From the NCBI RefSeq assembly GCF_016834455.1, contig NZ_CP069213.1, positions 2,232,501 through 2,296,500 on the forward strand: a stretch of DNA of 64,000 nucleotides. Direction: 5' to 3'. The notes under the pieces are model-generated. The model did no database searches. It was not told the origin of the DNA and was given only the letters and a program-made list of their open reading frames with translations. This document shows positions 55,718 to 64,000 of this stretch, in pieces. Each line of letters begins with the position of its first letter. Within the stretch, counting starts at the first letter, position 1. The stretch is from Shewanella litorisediminis. Lineage in GTDB: Bacteria > Pseudomonadota > Gammaproteobacteria > Enterobacterales > Shewanellaceae. The translations under genes and the position numbers were made by a program.

Positions 55718-56428
55718 TTATTCGCGGCCTGGCAGTTTCTTCCAGGCCACTGTATCGCGAAGATACACGGGTGCCAAATCATCCACACTGGTGTGCAGTC
55801 CTTCGGCGATACCCCGTTTTGCCAGTATCAGCATAGCCTCAGCGGCGGGAAACTTCACCTCGGTGCTGAGCTCAAGGCCATGGCCCAGAGCCAGAAGCTC
55901 AGGATAGGCATCAAACCCCGTACCACAGGCAAGCCTTACACCATCAGATACCTTCACCATGGAAGGCGGCAATACGGCTTCTTCGCCCACCAGGGTCGCC
56001 ACGCCATCCTGCATCCGGTACTCGCCCACATACACTTCCGACATGCGCGCATCAATGGCACAGAGCACCCGGGTTTCACCGCTCTTTTCCATCGCTTCCT
56101 GTGCCATGGCAGCCAGGGTTGAAATACCAATCACCGGCAACTCACGGCCAAGTGCCAGCCCCTGAGTCATGCTGGTGCAGATGCGAATACCGGTGAAGCT
56201 GCCGGGGCCTCGGCCGTAGGCAATGATGTTGACATCGGCGATGCTGAGCCCGGCCTCGGTCAAGAGCCCATCAATCATCGGCAGCAGGCGCTGGCTGTGC
56301 TCACGGGGGGCATCGGCCATATCGGCGTAAGTTGCACCTTTGGCTAAAAGCGCGGCGGAGCACGCTTCGGTACAGGTATCGAGCGCGAGGATCACCGGAT
56401 TATCCGGCAGTGCAATAGGCTGCGTCAT
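55718..56428 (-). CDS. tsaB: tRNA t6A biosynthesis protein TsaB
   Basis: TsaB (YeaZ) is the scaffold and TsaD-activating subunit for N6-threonylcarbamoyladenosine in ANN-decoding tRNAs. The 236-aa ASKHA-type protein has ILALDTCTEACSAAL (N-terminal phosphate motif), EHSQRLLPMIDGLL and GRGPGSFTGIRI. It lies about 117 bases downstream of yoaA on the same strand, the neighbourhood seen in E. coli. Confidence 0.93.
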   Translation of the reverse strand: MTQPIALPDNPVILALDTCTEACSAALLAKGATYADMADAPREHSQRLLPMIDGLLTEAGLSIADVNIIAYGRGPGSFTGIRICTSMTQGLALGRELPVIGISTLAAMAQEAMEKSGETRVLCAIDARMSEVYVGEYRMQDGVATLVGEEAVLPPSMVKVSDGVRLACGTGFDAYPELLALGHGLELSTEVKFPAAEAMLILAKRGIAEGLHTSVDDLAPVYLRDTVAWKKLPGRE

Positions 56429-56545
56429 GGGTTATGAGTTTCCAAAATCGTTGGCCACGGCAGGGTGGCCCTATCGGCAATTGGGGTGATTTTACCCGAT
56501 AACACGCCGACCATAAAACGGCTAACGTCAGCAGTCGGATTAAAT

Positions 56546-58561
56546 TCAGTCAATTGCCGCCAAAAAGGCACATGCCGCGTCCAAATCACGGGTGCGGGCC
56601 ATTGGCGGCAACGACTGCAAAAACGCCTGGCCATAGGGCCGATTAACCAAACGGTTATCACAAATAACCAGTACGCCGCGATCGGTTTCATCGCGGATAA
56701 GCCGGCCAGCCCCCTGTTTCAGCGCAATCACCGCCTGGGGCAGCGAAATTTCCAGGAAGGGATCGCCTCCTCTGGCCTCAACGCGGCTCGCGCGTGCTTT
56801 ATAGAGACTGTCATCGGGCGAGGCAAAGGGCAGCTTATCGATAATCACACACGACAATAGCTTGCCACGCACGTCTACCCCTTCCCAAAAGCTGCCGGTG
56901 CCAAGCAGCACGGCTTCACCCAATTGCCTGAATTTGGATAGCAATTGCTGCTTTCCCCCCTGCCCCTGCACCAACAGCGGATAGTGGCAGCGGCCGACCA
57001 GAGCGCGCGCCACCGCCTCCATCATCCGGTGGCTGGTAAAAAGGATAAAAGTGCGCCCCTTGGCGGCTTTAATCAGCTTTAAGCACACCTCCGTAAGCTG
57101 GCGCACCATGGCATCCTGATTGACCACACTGCCAAGACGGCGGGGCACACATAACAGGGATTGCCTTGGATAATCAAAGGGACTGTCCAGCAGCACCTCT
57201 TTGCAGATGGCTGATTTGGCACTGACAGCTTTGGATTGAGTGCGAAGGGACTTAGCACGGTCGACTGTTGAAGGTGGTGCAGCAGTCAGCCCAAGCTCCC
57301 GGGTAAAATACTGAAGACTTCGTTCAACCTGCAGGGTAGCCGAAGTGAACACCCAGGCGGTATCGGCACCAAAGAGTGCGCTGCAGGCCTTGGCGATATC
57401 GATGGGGGAAATGCGCAGCATCAGGTGGCGCTCACCGATATCGATGCCATAGGCTGAGCCCGGATCATCACAGTCCACAAATCGTTCAAGCTTGTGCTTG
57501 AGCTCCGGCAGCTTGACGGCAAAATCATCGAGCGGCTCGCTGCGGCCAACATTGGCAAGCAGCAAGGCTTCAAGCGCGGATAACTCAGCAAGCAGCTCGC
57601 CTGCCGCCATCGCCGCCGCCTTATCTTTAAGCAGCTGCCTGAAATCACTGCTGCCTGCATCCACCAGGCAATTTTGCCAGGCATCCAACTTTACCCGGGC
57701 GCGCTGTGGCAGCAACTTAAGCCCCTGGGTATCACCAAGCTCCCCTTCTGTGAGCCGCTCTATACCATCAAGCAGACGGCGCAAACTGCCGGTGGAAAGC
57801 TGCGAGCCGAAGTACTGGACAGCGATATCCGGCAGCAGATGCGCTTCATCGAAAATCACCGCATCCACATCGGGCAAAAGCTCTGCAAAGCCAGTGTCCT
57901 TCAAAACCCTGTCAGCAAAAAACAGGTGATGGTTCACCACAATCAAGCGGGCATTCATGGCGCGGGCGCGGGCTTTGCGGGTAAAACAGTCCTCATAAAA
58001 GGCACAGCGCTGGCCGGTGCAACTATCCTGGGTGCTGGCCACCAGACTGATGGCGCGGGCATCTTCAGCAACTCCGGTGAGGTTGCCAAGGTCACCATCT
58101 TCGGTGGTTTGCGCAAACTGATTGAGCTTAAGTAAATCATCCAACAGCTTCTCGTCGTGACTGAAAGCGGCATCCATCTGCGCCGCCATCAGCCGCTGGC
58201 ACAAATAGTTACTTCGGCCTTTTAACAGGCTGACCGGCACCTTGAGCTTAAGCATCTCAAGCAGTGCGGGCAGGTCTTTATAAAAGAGCTGCTCCTGCAA
58301 ATTTTTACTGCCAGTACTGATAATCACCTGCTTACCACTTAAGAGCGCAGGCACAAGATAGGCAAAGGTTTTTCCAACCCCTGTACCGGCCTCAAGCACC
58401 AGCTTATGGGTGTTAATCAAGCAGGATGCCACTTCCTCAGCCATCTGCTGCTGCACCTCACGGCGCCGATACCCCCGAATAAAACGCGACAACAGCCCAC
58501 CCTCATCGAAGACGGCCTGGGTGCGTACTATCAGGTTGTTGGCTGCGGACTTGGAAGACAA
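56546..58561 (-). CDS. yoaA: ATP-dependent DNA helicase YoaA (DinG-like)
   Basis: YoaA is an XPD/DinG-like iron-sulfur helicase linked to repair at stalled forks in E. coli. The 671-aa protein has Walker A EAGTGVGKT (57-65), four Cys for a [4Fe-4S] cluster (Cys121, Cys181, Cys186, Cys192), DEAH 238-241, LLGTGSFWEGVDVRG and GAGRLIRDETDRG (motifs V-VI). It is the first gene of the yoaA-tsaB unit and divergent from the his operon. Confidence 0.92.
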   Translation of the reverse strand: MSSKSAANNLIVRTQAVFDEGGLLSRFIRGYRRREVQQQMAEEVASCLINTHKLVLEAGTGVGKTFAYLVPALLSGKQVIISTGSKNLQEQLFYKDLPALLEMLKLKVPVSLLKGRSNYLCQRLMAAQMDAAFSHDEKLLDDLLKLNQFAQTTEDGDLGNLTGVAEDARAISLVASTQDSCTGQRCAFYEDCFTRKARARAMNARLIVVNHHLFFADRVLKDTGFAELLPDVDAVIFDEAHLLPDIAVQYFGSQLSTGSLRRLLDGIERLTEGELGDTQGLKLLPQRARVKLDAWQNCLVDAGSSDFRQLLKDKAAAMAAGELLAELSALEALLLANVGRSEPLDDFAVKLPELKHKLERFVDCDDPGSAYGIDIGERHLMLRISPIDIAKACSALFGADTAWVFTSATLQVERSLQYFTRELGLTAAPPSTVDRAKSLRTQSKAVSAKSAICKEVLLDSPFDYPRQSLLCVPRRLGSVVNQDAMVRQLTEVCLKLIKAAKGRTFILFTSHRMMEAVARALVGRCHYPLLVQGQGGKQQLLSKFRQLGEAVLLGTGSFWEGVDVRGKLLSCVIIDKLPFASPDDSLYKARASRVEARGGDPFLEISLPQAVIALKQGAGRLIRDETDRGVLVICDNRLVNRPYGQAFLQSLPPMARTRDLDAACAFLAAID

Positions 58562-58669
58562 ACTTGCTCCGGCAATTGGGTCATTAACCTTTTGGTTTTG
58601 TGCATTATGCCGATTTCACTGCCCGTCACAAGGGCAGCATAGAACACGCTTCAAATCAGACCTATATCA

Positions 58670-58683
58670 CATGAATATTCATG
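58670..58683. promoter_or_regulatory. 14-bp perfect palindrome in the yoaA-his gap
   Basis: CATGAATATTCATG is fully self-complementary. It lies between divergent yoaA and the his leader, about 35 bases upstream of the -35 region proposed for his. The core TGAATATTCA resembles half of an ArgR box but lacks the standard spacing. Function unknown. Confidence 0.4.
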
Positions 58684-58720
58684 CAAAGCTGAACTTTTTT
58701 AATATTGACAAAAAACGGCC

Positions 58721-58749
58721 TTGCAAAGCGCCCGGAAAGCCATTAGTGT
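58721..58749 (+). promoter_or_regulatory. Possible his operon promoter
   Basis: TTGCAA (58721-58726), 17 bases, TAGTGT (58744-58749). A perfect TTGACA (58705-58710) also occurs but has no -10 at usual spacing. The leader would be about 70 bases before hisL. Confidence 0.35.
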
Positions 58750-58823
58750 AAAAAGCGTCCGATAAATTCGGCCAAACAGCAAATGTAACGAGCGCACGGC
58801 GCCAGACACAGGATTAACGACAC

Positions 58824-58874
58824 ATGTTCCAGCTTTCGACTGCCAAGCACCATCACCACCATCATAAGCGGTAG
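58824..58874 (+). CDS. hisL: his operon leader peptide (six consecutive His)
   Basis: A 16-codon frame encodes MFQLSTAKHHHHHHKR and stop, with six His codons at 58848-58865. Stalling of ribosomes here when His-tRNA is scarce would control the attenuator downstream. Too short for gene finders. Confidence 0.9.
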   Translation: MFQLSTAKHHHHHHKR

Positions 58875-58970
58875 CCTTCGGAAGCTCACTGCCGAAGGTG
58901 CATTCCTTCTGGCGGTCATGATCTAAAGTTTCAGGACAACCCCCGGAAGGAATTCCGGGGGTTTTTCTTT
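58875..58970 (+). promoter_or_regulatory. his attenuator: pause hairpin, antiterminator, terminator
   Basis: CCTTCGG (58875-58881) pairs with CCGAAGG (58892-58898), directly after the leader stop. The 58891-58898 arm can instead pair with 58905-58913 (CCTTC...GGC). The terminator is CCCCCGGAA (58940-58948) against TTCCGGGGG (58953-58961) with loop GGAA, followed by T5CT3. The order matches classical his attenuation. Confidence 0.82.
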
Positions 58971-59022
58971 GCACCAAAGTTTTTGATTTTAAACATTACT
59001 TTAGATACCAGGATATTTCGCC

Positions 59023-59916
59023 ATGACTGCCAGACTGAGAATCGCCATCCAAAAATCCGGACGTTTGTCCACCGAGTCCCAGCAGCTGCTGAAAAGCTGT
59101 GGGGTAAAATTCAATGTGAATGAACAGCGACTTATCGCCCATGCCGACAATATGCCGGTAGATATTTTACGGGTGCGGGATGATGACATCCCCGGGCTGG
59201 TAATGGACGGTGTAGTCGATTTGGGCATTGTCGGCGAAAACGTGCTGGAAGAAGAGCAGCTTGAGCGCGAGTGCCTCGGCAACGCCTCCGATGTCGTTAA
59301 GCTCAGACAACTGGACTTCGGTGCCTGTCGCCTGTCACTCGCCGTACCAACGGAATTTGTCTATGGCGACGCAAGCTCACTGGAAGGCCTCAGGATAGCT
59401 ACCTCCTACCCCAACCTGCTTCGACGATTTATGCAAAATAAGGGCATATCCTATCAAGACTGCCAATTAAAAGGCTCAGTGGAAGTTGCTCCGCGCGCAG
59501 GCCTTGCCGATGGCATTTGCGATCTGGTGTCTACCGGCGCCACCCTCGAAGCCAACGGCCTGTATGAAACCGAAGTTATTTTCCGCTCCATGGCCTGTAT
59601 CATTCAATCCACCACGCCACAAAGCGACGCTAAACAGGCGCTTATCAATAAAATCCTCTCCCGGGTCAATGGTGTTATCCGCGCCCGTGAGAGCAAATAC
59701 ATCCTGCTGCACGCCCCAACTGAAACGCTGGAGCAAATCGTCGCCCTGCTGCCCGGCGCCGAAAACCCTACGGTGCTGCCACTCAATGACGAAACAAATC
59801 GCGTTGCCATTCACGCAGTCAGCACCGAAGACCTGTTCTGGGACACCATGGAAGAACTGACAGCACTCGGTGCCAGTTCGATTCTGGTGATGCCAATCGA
59901 AAAGATGATGGGGTAA
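59023..59916 (+). CDS. hisG: ATP phosphoribosyltransferase (long form)
   Basis: HisG catalyses the first step of histidine synthesis and is feedback-inhibited by histidine. The 297-aa length and C-terminal regulatory domain (from about 225, [17 protein letters not shown]) mark the long hexameric form that needs no HisZ. The catalytic domain has [25 protein letters not shown] and the PRPP loop [14 protein letters not shown]. It lies about 50 bases after the attenuator; hisD follows after three bases. Confidence 0.96.
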   Translation: MTARLRIAIQKSGRLSTESQQLLKSCGVKFNVNEQRLIAHADNMPVDILRVRDDDIPGLVMDGVVDLGIVGENVLEEEQLERECLGNASDVVKLRQLDFGACRLSLAVPTEFVYGDASSLEGLRIATSYPNLLRRFMQNKGISYQDCQLKGSVEVAPRAGLADGICDLVSTGATLEANGLYETEVIFRSMACIIQSTTPQSDAKQALINKILSRVNGVIRARESKYILLHAPTETLEQIVALLPGAENPTVLPLNDETNRVAIHAVSTEDLFWDTMEELTALGASSILVMPIEKMMG

Positions 59917-59919
59917 GCG

Positions 59920-61227
59920 ATGGAAACCTTGGTCTGGAACACCTTAAGCGATGATGCCAAGCGACGGGCGCTATCTCGCTCACCTCTGGTGGGTGACGAC
60001 AGCCTGGCGGCATCGGTGAGTGACATTCTCGAAAACGTAAAACGCCGCGGCGACAGCGCCCTGATTGAGTACGCAGCGCGCTTCGATAATACCGAAATCG
60101 ACACGCTGGCACTGGGTGCAGACGTTATCGCCGCAGCCTGCGAGCGGGTCAGTCCAGAGCTTAAAGACGCCATCAACGCCGCCCGCGCCAACATAGCCCG
60201 CTTTCACAGCGCGCAGCAGTTCAGTGAAATCAGCCTGGAAACCCAGTCAGGTGTCCGCTGCGAGCTTAAAAGCGAAGCCATTGAAAAGGTGGGACTCTAT
60301 ATTCCCGGCGGCAGCGCGCCTCTTATCAGTTCAGTGCTGATGCTGGCGGTGCCTGCGGCTATCGCAGGCTGCAACAAGCGGGTACTGGTCAGCCCGCCAC
60401 CCATTGATGACGCCATCCTCTATGCAGCCCGCGTGTGCGGCATTACCGACGTATTCCAGATAGGTGGCGCCCAGGCGATTGCGGCGCTCGCCTACGGCAC
60501 TGAGAGTGTGCCTCGGGTGGATAAAATTTTTGGCCCGGGCAACCGTTATGTAACTGAAGCCAAGGCCCAGGTGGCGCGGGATACCCAGGCAGCTGTCACC
60601 ATCGATATGCCAGCGGGGCCTTCCGAAGTGCTGGTGATTGCCGATGATGCCGCAAACCCCGAGTTTATTGCCGCCGACCTCTTGTCTCAGGCCGAGCACG
60701 GCAGTGACTCCCAGGTGATTTTTGTTACCGACTCCAGCGCCCAGGCCGCGGCAGTGGAAGCGGCGCTTGGGCGCCAACTTGCCTTGCTGCCACGCAGAGA
60801 AACCGCAGAAGGCGCGCTCTCATGCAGCCGCATTATTATTACTGACACCCTGGATAAGGCGGCAATGGTGTCAAACCTCTATGCCCCAGAGCACCTGATT
60901 ATTCAAACCAGGGAGCCAAGGGCGTTGCTGCCACGAATTCGTGCGGCAGGGTCAGTCTTTTTGGGCGCCTATACACCGGAATCGGTTGGCGATTATGCCT
61001 CCGGGACCAACCACGTGCTGCCCACCTATGGGTACAGCAAAACCGTTTCCAGCTTGTCGCTGGCCGATTTTTGCCGCCGCTTTACGGTGCAGGAATTAAG
61101 CGCCGAAGGACTTAAGGGGCTGGGTCAAACCGTGATGACACTGGCTGCGGCCGAATCTCTGGATGCCCACAAAAATGCCGTAAAAGTTCGGCTTGATGCC
61201 ATCGCACAAGAGGAGAACCGCCAATGA
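59920..61227 (+). CDS. hisD: Histidinol dehydrogenase
   Basis: HisD oxidises L-histidinol to histidine in two NAD-dependent steps. The 435-aa zinc enzyme has KVGLYIPGGSAPLISSVLM, QIGGAQAIAALAYGTESVP, KIFGPGNRYVTEAK, MPAGPSEVLVI and the catalytic Glu-His in YAPEHLI. Its stop overlaps the hisC ATG by four bases. Confidence 0.96.
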   Translation: METLVWNTLSDDAKRRALSRSPLVGDDSLAASVSDILENVKRRGDSALIEYAARFDNTEIDTLALGADVIAAACERVSPELKDAINAARANIARFHSAQQFSEISLETQSGVRCELKSEAIEKVGLYIPGGSAPLISSVLMLAVPAAIAGCNKRVLVSPPPIDDAILYAARVCGITDVFQIGGAQAIAALAYGTESVPRVDKIFGPGNRYVTEAKAQVARDTQAAVTIDMPAGPSEVLVIADDAANPEFIAADLLSQAEHGSDSQVIFVTDSSAQAAAVEAALGRQLALLPRRETAEGALSCSRIIITDTLDKAAMVSNLYAPEHLIIQTREPRALLPRIRAAGSVFLGAYTPESVGDYASGTNHVLPTYGYSKTVSSLSLADFCRRFTVQELSAEGLKGLGQTVMTLAAAESLDAHKNAVKVRLDAIAQEENRQ

Positions 61228-62312
61228 CATCTCAGGTAAATGCAGTACCAGCGGATAGCCTGGCTGCTCGCCTTGCCCGCCGCGAGCTTTTAAACCTCGA
61301 ACCCTACCAGAGCGCTCGGCGCATCGGCGGCAGCGGCGAAATGTGGGTGAACGCCAACGAGTCGCCCTTTAACCGCACCGGCATTAATGGCGCCAACCGC
61401 TACCCGGAGTGCCAACCACCGGGGCTGATTGCCGCCTATTCTGCCTACGCCGGAGTTACGCCCAATGAGCTGGTATGCGGCCGGGGCGCCGATGAGGCCA
61501 TTGAACTGCTTATCCGCACCTTTTGTGTGCCCGGCAAAGACAGCATAGGGATTTTCAGCCCGACCTATGGCATGTACGCCATCAGCGCAGCCACCTTTAA
61601 TGTGGCGGTCAATACCCTGCCCCTGGCAGAAGATTTCAGCCTGCCCGGGGACATCTCATCCTTAAGTGGCAGCAAATTGGTGTTTGTCTGCAACCCCAAT
61701 AACCCAACCGGCACCCTGCTGCCCCTTTGTGAAATTGCGCGGGTGGCAAAAACCTTCCCCAATGCGCTGGTAGTGGTGGATGAAGCCTATATCGAATTTG
61801 CCCGCAATGCCGACGGCTCACCCGCCCAAAGTGCCACAGGTCTGATGGCAGAATTTGAGAATCTGGTGGTGCTGCGCACCCTCTCCAAGGCCTTTGGCCT
61901 GGCGGGGGCTCGCTGCGGTTTTTTGCTGGCGAGGCCTTCGGTATGCGAGCTGGTGATGCGGGTGATTGCGCCCTATCCAGTGCCTGTGCCTGTGTCTGTA
62001 ATCGCCGAAAAAGCCCTTTCGCCAGAGGGCATAGCCCAAATGCGCGCCGATGTGGTACTTCTTAATAAGCAGGGCGCGAGACTCACGGCAGCGCTCAGCG
62101 ACGCAGGCCTTACCGTCCTGCCAAGCGGCGGCAACTATGTGCTCGCTTTTAGCAGCAAGATTGAAAATCTGGCTGCCAGCCTTACCAGCGCAGGCATAGT
62201 CGCCAGGCGCTACAGCCACCCAAGGCTTAAAGATGCCATCCGCATCAGCTACACCAGCGAGCAAGAAACGGATTCCATTATCGAGGCCATCGGCCGTATC
62301 GACAGCAAATAA
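61224..62312 (+). CDS. hisC: Histidinol-phosphate aminotransferase
   Basis: HisC converts imidazole-acetol phosphate to histidinol phosphate with PLP. The 362-aa class-I/II aminotransferase has [45 protein letters not shown] and the PLP Lys in [17 protein letters not shown] 61224 overlaps the hisD stop (ATGA) and has GAGGAG at 61210-61215. Confidence 0.95.
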   Translation: MTSQVNAVPADSLAARLARRELLNLEPYQSARRIGGSGEMWVNANESPFNRTGINGANRYPECQPPGLIAAYSAYAGVTPNELVCGRGADEAIELLIRTFCVPGKDSIGIFSPTYGMYAISAATFNVAVNTLPLAEDFSLPGDISSLSGSKLVFVCNPNNPTGTLLPLCEIARVAKTFPNALVVVDEAYIEFARNADGSPAQSATGLMAEFENLVVLRTLSKAFGLAGARCGFLLARPSVCELVMRVIAPYPVPVPVSVIAEKALSPEGIAQMRADVVLLNKQGARLTAALSDAGLTVLPSGGNYVLAFSSKIENLAASLTSAGIVARRYSHPRLKDAIRISYTSEQETDSIIEAIGRIDSK

Positions 62313-62331
62313 TCATAAGGACATAGTACCC

Positions 62332-63399
62332 ATGACCCAGAAAATGCTTTTTATCGACCGTGATGGCACTTTGATTGAAGAGCCGGTAACGGATAAACAG
62401 GTCGATAGCCTCAGTAAACTGGTGTTTGAGCCGAACGCTATTCCCGCGCTGCTGCAGCTGCAAAAAGCCGGTTATCGGCTGATCATGGTCAGTAATCAGG
62501 ACGGCCTCGGCACCCCATCCTTCCCTCAGGAAGATTTTGATGCGCCGCACAACCTGATGATGCAGGTATTTGAGAGTCAGGGCGTTAAGTTTGATGAGGT
62601 GCTGATTTGCCCGCACTTCAACGATGAAAACTGCAGCTGCCGCAAACCCAAGCTCGGGTTGGTTAAATCCTTCCTCACCGAAGGACGGGTAGATTTCACG
62701 GCCTCGGCGGTGATTGGCGATCGCGACACCGATGTGGAGCTTGGCAATGCCATGGGCATCAAGAGCTTTAAATATCAGCGTGAAACCCTCGGCTGGAATG
62801 CCATCGCTGACGCCCTGCTGTCCAAAGGTCGCTGCGCTACCGTGGTGCGCACCACCCGCGAAACCGACATCCGGGTTACTGTTGATCTAGATACCCCGGG
62901 CAGTAATCAAATCGACACCGGCATCGGCTTTTTCGACCACATGCTGGATCAAATTGCCACCCACGGCAATTTCAGCCTCAACCTCAAGGTAGATGGCGAC
63001 CTTGAAATTGACGATCACCACAGCGTCGAAGACACGGCGCTGGCCTTGGGTGATGCCCTGCGCCAGGCTCTCGGTGACAAGCGCGGCATCGGCCGTTTCG
63101 GCTTTGCCCTGCCCATGGATGAAGCCTCGGGCCAGTGTTTGATGGATATCTCGGGTCGGCCTTTTATCAAGTTTGATGCCACATTCAGCCGCGATACCGT
63201 GGGGGAAATGGCCACCGAAATGGTACCGCACTTCTTCCGCTCATTTGCCGATGGCCTGCGCTGTACCTTACACATTGGCTGCGAAGGCGATAACGATCAC
63301 CATAAGGTGGAGGCCCTGTTCAAGGTGCTGGGGCGCACCCTGCGTCAGGCCGTTGCCATCGAGGGTGATGCCCTGCCATCCTCAAAGGGCGTGCTTTGA
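62332..63399 (+). CDS. hisB: Bifunctional histidinol-phosphatase / imidazoleglycerol-phosphate dehydratase
   Basis: The fused enzyme carries out steps 7 and 9 of the pathway. The N-terminal HAD phosphatase (about 1-165) has nucleophile Asp9 and Asp11 in FIDRDGTL and a zinc-binding [11 protein letters not shown]. The C-terminal dehydratase (about 168-355) has [28 protein letters not shown] and [16 protein letters not shown]. The fusion is typical of gammaproteobacteria. Start at 62332 after TAAGGA; the frame is open to 62233 inside hisC, which I discard. Its stop overlaps a six-codon ORF. Confidence 0.96.
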   Translation: MTQKMLFIDRDGTLIEEPVTDKQVDSLSKLVFEPNAIPALLQLQKAGYRLIMVSNQDGLGTPSFPQEDFDAPHNLMMQVFESQGVKFDEVLICPHFNDENCSCRKPKLGLVKSFLTEGRVDFTASAVIGDRDTDVELGNAMGIKSFKYQRETLGWNAIADALLSKGRCATVVRTTRETDIRVTVDLDTPGSNQIDTGIGFFDHMLDQIATHGNFSLNLKVDGDLEIDDHHSVEDTALALGDALRQALGDKRGIGRFGFALPMDEASGQCLMDISGRPFIKFDATFSRDTVGEMATEMVPHFFRSFADGLRCTLHIGCEGDNDHHKVEALFKVLGRTLRQAVAIEGDALPSSKGVL

Positions 63400-63426
63400 T
63401 GAGAGAAGGAATGCTTTGATGATAGA
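63392..63426 (+). repeat. 20-bp-spaced direct repeat at the hisB/hisH junction
   Basis: Bases 63392-63406 and 63412-63426 agree at 14 of 15 positions (TGCTTTGATGA plus AGA). Each copy carries the same stop-start overlap TGATG. Confidence 0.75.
63399..63419 (+). other. Six-codon ORF bridging hisB and hisH
   Basis: ATG overlaps the hisB stop and its TGA overlaps the hisH ATG: MREGML. It contains the AAGGA that serves hisH. It may be translated by re-initiating ribosomes, or be only a by-product of the junction duplication. Confidence 0.35.
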
Positions 63427-64000
63427 GTACGGTATATCGGCCGAATCTGCGGCCGAAGCGGCCGCAAGCGCTGATTTGGTGATAATAGACACCGGCTGCG
63501 CCAATCTAAGCTCGGTGAAGTTTGCCTTCGAACGCCTTGGCGCCAGAGTGCTGGTGAGCCGCGACAGCGAAGTACTTCGCGCCGCGCCCCGGCTGGTGCT
63601 GCCGGGCGTTGGCACAGCTGCCGCCGCCATGGATGCCCTCAGAGCCAGAGAGCTTGATAAACTTATCCCAACCCTGCGCCAGCCGGTGCTCGGTGTATGC
63701 CTTGGGATGCAGCTTTTGATGACCCGCTCCCACGAGCGCGGCGCCAAGGGCGAAGATATTGATTGCCTGGATATTATCCCCGGGGAAATCCGTGAGTTGG
63801 ATGCAGGCAGCCAACCTTTACCCCACATGGGCTGGAATCAGCTTAAGGTATCCAGCCACCCGCTCTTTGCCGGCATTGAGCCTGGCGAGTGGGTGTACTT
63901 TGTGCACTCCTTCTGCGCGGGCGTATCCCCTGCCACCATCGCCAGCTGCGAATACGGCGAAATCTTCAGCGCGGCCATCGCCAGAGACAATTTTATGGGG
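63419..64000 (+). CDS. hisH: Imidazole glycerol phosphate synthase, glutamine amidotransferase subunit (partial)
   Basis: HisH releases ammonia from glutamine for HisF. The frame runs 194 codons to the window edge without a stop. VIIDTGCANLSSVKFAFERL, LPGVGT, the nucleophile Cys94 in GVCLGMQLL and PHMGWNQL are clear. The Cys lies about 17 residues later than in E. coli HisH (Cys77), due to an Ala-rich N-terminal extension (IEYGISAESAAEAAASA). ATG 63419 has AAGGA eight bases before it; a GTG at 63479 matching the usual start lacks a ribosome site. Confidence 0.94.
   Translation, partial: MIEYGISAESAAEAAASADLVIIDTGCANLSSVKFAFERLGARVLVSRDSEVLRAAPRLVLPGVGTAAAAMDALRARELDKLIPTLRQPVLGVCLGMQLLMTRSHERGAKGEDIDCLDIIPGEIRELDAGSQPLPHMGWNQLKVSSHPLFAGIEPGEWVYFVHSFCAGVSPATIASCEYGEIFSAAIARDNFMG

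Noticed and set aside
58848..58865. Six consecutive His codons that could be taken for a vector His-tag
   Set aside because: They lie in a short leader frame followed by a classical attenuator and hisG, which is the expected natural his leader.
1..64000. Mobile elements, prophage, CRISPR arrays, tRNA or rRNA genes
   Set aside because: I looked for integrase/transposase proteins, terminal repeats, regularly spaced repeats and tRNA T-loop signatures and found none that held up by eye.

Overview
The window is an ordinary gammaproteobacterial chromosome segment with no phage, IS, CRISPR or tRNA signature that I can see. Gene content, protein sequences and gene order point to Shewanella or a close relative; the G+C content looks slightly above half, which would suit an S. 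amazonensis-like genome. The genus call is inference from synteny and sequence style, not a database hit. About 53 protein genes cover almost all of the sequence, and most transcription units end in clear, often bidirectional, intrinsic terminators.

Layout. (1) 0.1-4.6 kb: rmuC, the lytic transglycosylase slt and a stand-alone EAL (c-di-GMP phosphodiesterase) gene. (2) 4.6-8.7 kb: a translationally coupled moxR / DUF58 / TgpA-type transglutaminase operon. (3) 8.7-17.8 kb: recC-recB-recD, the complete RecBCD enzyme, without the ptrA gene that separates recC and recB in E. coli. (4) 17.9-25.2 kb: a D-Ala-D-Ala ligase, an acyl-CoA synthetase and, convergent, an RND efflux pump with its membrane-fusion protein. 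(5) 25.5-36.6 kb: a block largely syntenic with E. coli: bamC, dapA, gcvR, bcp, perM, a TusA-like gene, bepA, an ArsC-like gene, DUF2069, hda, DUF2066, uraA, then grxD. (6) 36.8-42.5 kb: sodB and the prkA-yeaH-spoVR stress/starvation cluster. (7) 42.5-49.5 kb: fadR, nhaB, dsbB, ycgN, an MltB-like protein, ycgL and minCDE, again close to the E. coli order. (8) 49.6-58.6 kb, all on the minus strand: rnd, fadD, an alpha/beta hydrolase, an exported methyltransferase-like protein, an M50B-like membrane peptidase, a 98-aa unknown, tsaB and yoaA. (9) 58.8-64 kb: the histidine operon with a six-His leader peptide and attenuator, then hisG-hisD-hisC-hisB and hisH running off the end.

Themes: cell-envelope assembly and quality control (slt, bamC, bepA, dsbB, ddl, dapA, MltB-like), DNA repair and replication control (recBCD, rmuC, yoaA, hda), fatty-acid activation and its control (two acyl-CoA synthetases, fadR), division-site selection (minCDE) and histidine synthesis.

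I did not find a clearly new multi-gene system. The items most worth following are: an MltB-family protein whose catalytic Glu position is Gly (probable pseudoenzyme); a signal-peptide-bearing methyltransferase-fold protein; a perfect CUUG-capped hairpin between prkA and yeaH; a four-copy 15-bp repeat at the end of the RND gene that repeats the stop codon in frame; and a duplicated hisB/hisH stop-start junction that creates a six-codon mini-ORF.
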